DNA from: Hypericum androsaemum
Taxonomy: Eukaryota > Streptophyta > Magnoliopsida > Malpighiales > Hypericaceae
NCBI GenBank assembly: GCA_963995505.1
Contig: OZ023192.1
Location: 14,863,001-14,927,000 of the forward strand
Length of the DNA: 64,000 bases
Direction: 5' to 3'
In this document: in pieces, positions 58,531 through 64,000 of the stretch
Numbering within the stretch: the first letter of the stretch is position 1
Layout: each line of letters opens with the position of its first letter
Position numbers and translations under genes: made by a program
The notes under the pieces: model-generated
What the model saw: only the letters and a program-made list of their open reading frames with translations
Databases searched by the model: none
Told to the model about the DNA's origin: nothing

Positions 58531-61500
58531 ATGGATGCCGGAGTAGTGATTGTTGGGGCCGGCGTAGCCGGGTTGGCCACGGCGGTGGCGTTGAAGCGAG
58601 TTGGGATGCGAAGTTTGGTGTTGGAGAGATCCGAAGGGCTAAGAACTTCCGGTGCAGGCTTTGTTCTGTCTGCCAACGCTTGGCGTGCACTTGATGCTCT
58701 TCAAGTTTCTTCCAAACTCACTTCTCTTTATGATCCTATTGAAAAGTAAGTATCTAAGCTTAGAGTTCGGTCGGGATGTAAATTTTGAGCTAAATCGCAT
58801 TAGATGCGATGATGCAAACCTTGACTCTCTGCTGATTCTTCCTCTCTTTGTTTTGGTAGCCAGTATGTTACCGATTTGGTCACCGGAGAAGTACAAGAAG
58901 TGCCCATTGTTAAACCTGGCAGGTGAGTTCCTATATATTTTCCTTTTTTTTTAATGTTGAAGTGCAATATATATTCTGAAAATTAATATACTTGTTGCAA
59001 GTTTTACTACATTTTATTAATATTTTTTATTGTACATTTTCCATATTTCCGTCGACATCCCCCATACTGTTGGAAATAGATTTAAGGTTAAAGGCTAAAA
59101 GTGTTTTGATTGTAGCTCTCAACACTCAACTAGAAGGGTAAGTTCTCACACTCACTCAAAAGAAAAACAGAATTTTATTACAAACTCCTTAGTTTACAGG
59201 ACTCACGTGCTCTCTTGCTAACCTTAACTTCATTTGCTAGCTCAACTACCCTATATATAGGGAGTGCTCACTGACCTAGGAAATCTCTAGATTTTCGTAG
59301 AGAATTATCTTTTACAACATACTAGATTTTTCTAGATAATTTCTTAGACTCTAATATTTAGCACAACCATGAAAATTCTAGATAAATTGGAATACTCTAG
59401 ACAATTCTACAACCAATTATATGTCTAGATAATTCTAGACTAGTATGAACACAAATCAAATCTAATTTTCAACACATATTACAATTTTGTGGAATAACAC
59501 TCTTTGTTCGACTTCCCTTTGGCTCTAAAATTGTTTTAAAAATGTTGTATGACTGGTTGGACTATAACTCGGCGTTAAGGCCGGACAATTTTTACACCCA
59601 AAATTTAGAGAACAGTTGAACCGGGTGTCAACACGTTTGACCTACGGTCCAACTGGTTTGACCAATCAGTTCATCGGGTCAAAACATCAAAATTAATTTT
59701 TAAGTTTTTAAATATTAAAAATGATTAAAATTATATTTTGACTTGTAAATGATAAATTTGTAATAAAATTAGAGAATATTTAGAATTACTTTATATTTTA
59801 ATGCTAAATAAAATTAATTATATATTTTAAAAAACTCTGTCAATCAGAAAGAGAGAAATGCAGGTCGCCTCCCGATCCGTTTTTAATTACAATGGTTTAT
59901 AGCACTCTCCATATTAATTTGTTAATGATTTCTGGTTAAAGAAAGGACACGAAGCATGCAATTAGAACAGTGCACCGGAAGGTGCTTCTTGAAGCGTTGG
60001 CGGAAGAATTGCCGGCTGATTGCATCCGGTTCTCGTCTAAGCTCGTTTCCATCGATCAAATCCAAGTTGATGGAGAAGACCACATTGTTACCGTATGCTT
60101 GGAGGATGGAGCCATCTTCAAATCAAAGGTACGTCAAATTTATCGCAGAGGTTGTTCGAGTTTTACTTTTGATAATACAGTAGTATTAAAATTAATAGGA
60201 AATGCGGAGAGTTTCGTCACCATTGGAGATCTAGTTGACACGAAGTTGGTATAGTGAAGTTAATAAGTGTTTGAATACTATACCAAATTGGTAAACATTA
60301 AATTTTTTTTATCACAAATTATTTTTGGGATTGCCGGCTCCGACCCGCTTCATTAGTTGTGTTAGCAAGCCTTTTCGAGCAAGGCCGCTGCTCTTTTAGA
60401 AGCTTCGCATCAAAACTTGAAGGTTATTTCTCCGAAGCGGCCGGCGTTGGAGCTTAACTTTTTCTCGGTTATGGAGAGTATGGCGTCATACGATGATGCC
60501 CTACACGACGTACTTTCGGCTGAGGCGTGGCATCTTACAATAGTCGCGAGTTTTTCTTGGGAAGTTGATACCTCTACTATCCTCTTTGCAATTGAGGAGG
60601 TTGCTTGTGGTCAAGCAGATAATGCGTTTTTCAATCATCCTTGACTTTGATTTTTGGCTTTTGATATACTTTTGGCATTATCTTAGATTACGTATTCAGA
60701 TAACACATATCAGTCTGATATATTTTATTTGGTACTTTTGGTACATTAACAATGGTGTAATCTCCTTTGGTAGGATCTTTTATGGTAAATGATACGTTAC
60801 TTATTAAAAAAAACTTTTTGGTACTACATTCTGGTGTATTATAGTCGAACACCATAAATGTTCTCAACTTAGAAACCTTGAATGGAAACCCTTATTCTTA
60901 TTTTCTATGATTTATTTTAAAATTAAGCTTTCAACTTTAAACACACACAACACTCGGAAGTCATCCAAATTAATTAAAAAAAAACAAGGTCTAATTTAAC
61001 CGTGGTAGACCAATGGTTAAAGTTTAACAAAATCGTAAGGTTAACTTACAACCGTGATCGTTACCTTCAGTATCATAATTCAAAGTTTATATAAATTGTA
61101 TCCGATAATTTTCTAAAGATGGTGAGAGCTGCCAATAAATCATGACATTATTTACTTTCCAATTTTGTTTAAATGTGGTGATTTTCTGCAATTACAAAAT
61201 GGCAGGTGTTGATCGGATGCGACGGAATTAACTCGGTAGTTGCAAATTGGATGGGTCTCGCAGCACCAGTCCATTCAGGTCGATACGCAGTCCGCGGCTT
61301 GTCGGCGTATTCTCAAGGCCATGCACATCGCGGTGTGATCAACCAGTTTCTTGATACAGGCAAACGAGCAATTTTTGCCCCCTTAAACGAGAAAGAGTTC
61401 TGCTTCACAATGTCCGCATCTCATCTAGAAAAAGGTATTTGAACTAAAGCAATAAAGTTAGAGGTTCGTTTGTTTGTTTAAGGACTAAGACAATAAATTA

Positions 61501-62031
61501 ACAACAGATTTCGAAGAACTCAAGAAAGAAGTCCTTCAACAGCACTCAAATCTTCCTTGGTTGTTCAAGGAGCTGGTCGAGCAGTCGGATTCGTTGTCGT
61601 GTGCCCCGGTCATGTTCCGTTACCCGTGGGCCATAGCCTTCGGGACCCTAAGCAAAGGCGGAGTCACGGTGGCCGGGGACGCCATGCACCCGATGACACC
61701 CGACCTAGTGCAGGGCGGGTGTTCCTCCCTCGAGGACGCGGTCGTACTAGGGAGGAACATCGGAAGCTCCTACGTGAAGAACGGGAACAAGCTCGTGGCG
61801 GCCGAGGTGGCGGCAGCCCTCGAAAAGTATGCTCGAGAGAGGAGGTGGCGCATTGCTTTACTGGTGGCGATGTCGTACATGGCGGGATGGTCGCAGGACA
61901 TATTCGAGGGAAACAGTAACCGGGTGAAGATGATGCTGAGGAACATACTTTATGGGCACTCTTGGAAAATATTTGGTCCGGTTGAAGGTTTTGACTGCGG
62001 ACAACTTCCTAAACCTACTTCAGCTACTTAG
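58531..62031 (+). CDS. MO1/MO2-type FAD-dependent monooxygenase, gene D, five exons, intact
   Basis: A 405-aa flavoprotein, paralogue of gene C and nearly identical in exons 4-5 to pseudogene B. Exons: 58531-58745, 58860-58922, 59942-60128, 61206-61434, 61508-62031; the phases fit. It shows the GAGVAG Rossmann motif (residues 9-14), the DG motif VLIGCDGINS (from 156) and the GD motif VTVAGDAMHPMTPDL (around 288), the three FAD/NAD(P)H signatures of this hydroxylase family. Intron 2 uses CAG|GTGAGT and contains a solo LTR; intron 3 contains a LINE tail. The coding exons are undamaged. As family knowledge, Arabidopsis MO1 is related to salicylate-hydroxylase-like enzymes. The true substrate here is unknown. 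Reading through the exon 2 donor would meet TGA, so splicing is obligatory. Confidence 0.9.
59068..59474. mobile_element. Solo LTR in intron 2 of gene D
   Basis: The 407-bp insertion, TGTTGGAAATAG...TTTTCAACA, is flanked by CATAC and CATAT. Pseudogene B has an uninterrupted intron at the same place (CTCCATATAACAATTTTG). TG...CA ends and a near-exact 5-bp duplication fit an LTR left by recombination. Confidence 0.85.
60331..60813 (+). mobile_element. 5'-truncated LINE tail in intron 3 of gene D
   Basis: In pseudogene B the intron reads CTTTTTGGGACTACATT. In D, TTTTTGGGA is followed by 483 bp of foreign sequence and an A-run, then CTTTTTGGTACTACATT. The insert resembles the LINE tail at 32300-32865 (CTGCTCTTTT and a similar short frame). 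Confidence 0.85.
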
Positions 62032-62698
62032 AATGGATCGTGTTATTACTAAAAGTGATGAAAGTTGGTATAATTAGTTACATATAAGAATTTCTAAATA
62101 AGAATATGACCCTATAAAGGATCCCAGTGACCCATCTTTAATATCAGAGATTTACTTAAGATGAACGGTGGTTTATATTTCAAGATTTCTGATATTGGTA
62201 CAGACGACCAAAAATTTGAGAAAAGTCGCAAATTAATTAGTAATGAGGTAGTTTAATTTAATCTAAATAATTGATTAGGAGAATGTAGTTATTCTAAAAC
62301 TTGGTGACGATGGTTATAATAAGTTATAATTTAATTCGAGATATCCGATAATTTTAGTGCGGAAAATACCTCAACAACGTGCGTTAAGCCTACGACGCCG
62401 TTTTGGCCTTGGCGATCTTCACCTATAAGCCGACCAAGGAAGAAAAACCCCAAACAAGATTCCCAAACTCGCCTGAAATTGGGAAAACGCAGCCAAAACG
62501 ACGTCGTAGGGGAATAACCGCCTCCGCCGCTCGTCGAACCAGAGGCTAAAACCCTAGCAAGGTAAACGGAGAAAGAGAAATAGAAGACGGAATCAGCTAC
62601 GGAAGCCGGTGATTCCATGTGAAGATGCTCTCATCGGCGGCGGAGACTTTTGAAATTTCAGTTGACCGGATTTCTCCGGTGACCGCTCCCCGATCGCA
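62032..62698. other. 3' flank of gene D and leader of the ABC1 kinase gene
   Basis: The right half (62445-62698) is the 5' leader duplicated at 43337. The intergenic space is under 700 bp, so the kinase promoter lies very close to the end of gene D. Confidence 0.6.
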
Positions 62699-64000
62699 AT
62701 GTCCAGGTACTTTCTCGCCACCTAATTTAGGTGGTTTATTTAACTAATCCGAGGTAGGGGAAAGTTTCGGTTCCGAGTGGTGTTAGTGACTCGGATCGAT
62801 TTGAGCTTCGTAGGTTTTTGACGACTGGGAGTGTTAAGAGAGCTGCCCGGTGGTTTCTGGCGGGCGGGAGGGGCGGCCAGGCGGGGGAGTTGAGGAAGCG
62901 CGAGTCGGTTGTAGTTAGTGTTGGTTTGTATTTGCCTCAATACAGATACCAGGGGCATTATTCTTCTAGGTTCCTCCGTAGTAATACTTGTCGTAGCGGG
63001 TTTGGTTCATTGTGTAGGAGTTACTCGGTGGTTTCGGGGAGTAATCCGGCGAAACTTAGGTATGCACAAATTGCTTGGAAGAGGGCCTTCGGGAGAGGGT
63101 GTGGTGGTGGAGGTGGAGGACGTGGGTCCTTTATTCTAAATAAGGTTGCTCAAGCGGTTAGTCTGGCTTTGGCAAGATCACATTTGATTGTGCCTGGTGC
63201 CCTTGCTTTGACATGTGGGCAGGTGGCATGGTCGCTGAGGACGCTGGTCGAGACGGACCGGTACTTTTCGCCAAACTCTTTTTACATGCGTGCGCAAGAT
63301 TCACGGGCATTGGTGACTTCATTGGGGTATGCTGTTGCGGAAGGTCTTGTGTTACTAGTCAGAGTTTTGTATCTGACGATCTTGTTTCTTCCAAGCTTGG
63401 CAATGGCACCTTTTGCTGAATCTTGTGGCCCGAATTTTAGAAAATTGTGGCTTCAGGTTGTACTTAAAACCTTGGAAATGGCTGGACCTGCATTCATCAA
63501 ATGGGGTCAGTGGGCAGCTACGCGACCTGACCTTTTCCCTCGGGATTTATGCACACAACTCTCGGAGCTGCACAGTAATGCTCCAGAACACAGCTTTGCG
63601 TACACGAGGAAGACCATTGAGAGAGCGTTTGGCCGTAAGCTCTCTGAAATATTTGAATCTTTTGAAGAAGCACCGGTAGCATCTGGAAGCATTGCGCAAG
63701 TGCACCGCGCTTCTCTGAGATATCGATTCCCTGGTCAAAAGCAGTCTAAACCTATGGTAGTTGCTGTTAAGGTTAGACATCCTGGTGTAGGAGAATCAAT
63801 TAGGAGAGACTTTGCCATAATTAACTTTGTGGCTAAGGTATCAACATTCATTCCCACACTGAATTGGCTGAGGTTGGATGAGAGTGTACAGCAGTTTGCT
63901 GTCTTCATGATGTCTCAAGTTGACCTTGCAAGAGAAGCTTCCCATTTGAGCCGTTTTATCTACAATTTCCGAAAGTGGAAGGATGTTTCTTTTCCAAAGC
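62699..64000 (+). CDS. ABC1/ADCK-family atypical protein kinase, 5' part (runs off the window)
   Basis: A UbiB/ABC1-type atypical kinase, usually in mitochondria or plastids and tied to quinone metabolism. Exon 1 is only ATGTCCAG (62699-62706). After a 107-bp GT-AG intron, exon 2 starts at 62814 and stays open to 64000. The joined start reads MSRFLTTGSVKRAARWFLAG, basic and hydroxyl-rich like an organelle presequence. A hydrophobic stretch (GLVLLVRVLYLTILFLPSLA) precedes the kinase. ABC1 hallmarks are the KxGQ motif in FIKWGQWAATRPDLFP, the nucleotide-loop region VASGSIAQVHRA, and the invariant Lys in VVAVKVRHPG. The wording (RPDLFP, FRKWKDVSFP) is closest in my memory to the ADCK2-like plant group. 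The C-terminal half lies beyond the window. Confidence 0.9.

Overview
The window is eudicot plant nuclear DNA, probably from a woody rosid; I cannot name the species. The evidence is TIR-NBS-LRR resistance genes (a dicot-type class), plant-style introns, an R2R3-MYB gene with the canonical 133/130-bp first exons, and many plant transposons. The base composition is AT-rich between genes.

Region 1 (1-7,200) is gene-dense. It holds the 3' end of one TNL immune receptor on the + strand, a complete five-exon TNL on the - strand that meets it tail-to-tail with 43 bp between the stop codons, and a four-exon SRP9 gene for the signal recognition particle Alu-domain protein. Region 2 (7,200-20,600) has no gene I can support. 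It is a run of terminal-inverted-repeat elements, several with clear 8-9 bp target duplications, one nested inside another, and a 0.4-0.6 kb local duplication. Region 3 (20,622-21,906) is a stress-type R2R3-MYB of the MYB41/74/102 kind. Region 4 (22,000-37,900) is repeat-rich. It contains a LINE-like insertion with a 16-bp target duplication and a small LTR element nested in it, a deletion-derivative copia element, LINE tails, an ABCG25-like pseudogene fragment, and an inverted fragment of the monooxygenase family found further right.

Region 5 (37,867-62,031) is a tandem array of MO1/MO2-type FAD monooxygenase genes. One is a pseudogene split by retroelements (B); two are intact (C, 411 aa; D, 405 aa). 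Their flanks were duplicated with them. Comparing the copies gives exact boundaries for several transposon insertions: a copia element in exon 3 of B with GTTAC duplicated, and a solo LTR and a LINE in introns of D. Region 6 (62,699-64,000) is the start of an ABC1/ADCK-type atypical kinase gene that runs off the window. Its 5' leader and first exon also occur as an orphan copy downstream of B, which shows that duplication units carried the kinase promoter region along with the monooxygenase.

The TNLs are immune receptors, SRP9 and the ABC1 kinase are probably housekeeping genes, and the MYB is probably stress-related. The monooxygenases form a tandem family shaped by repeated transposition. 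I found no gene cluster that looks like a pathway. The least ordinary items are the non-autonomous copia family sharing one internal deletion and a chimeric open frame, the layered monooxygenase array, and the TNL with an MHK in place of MHD.
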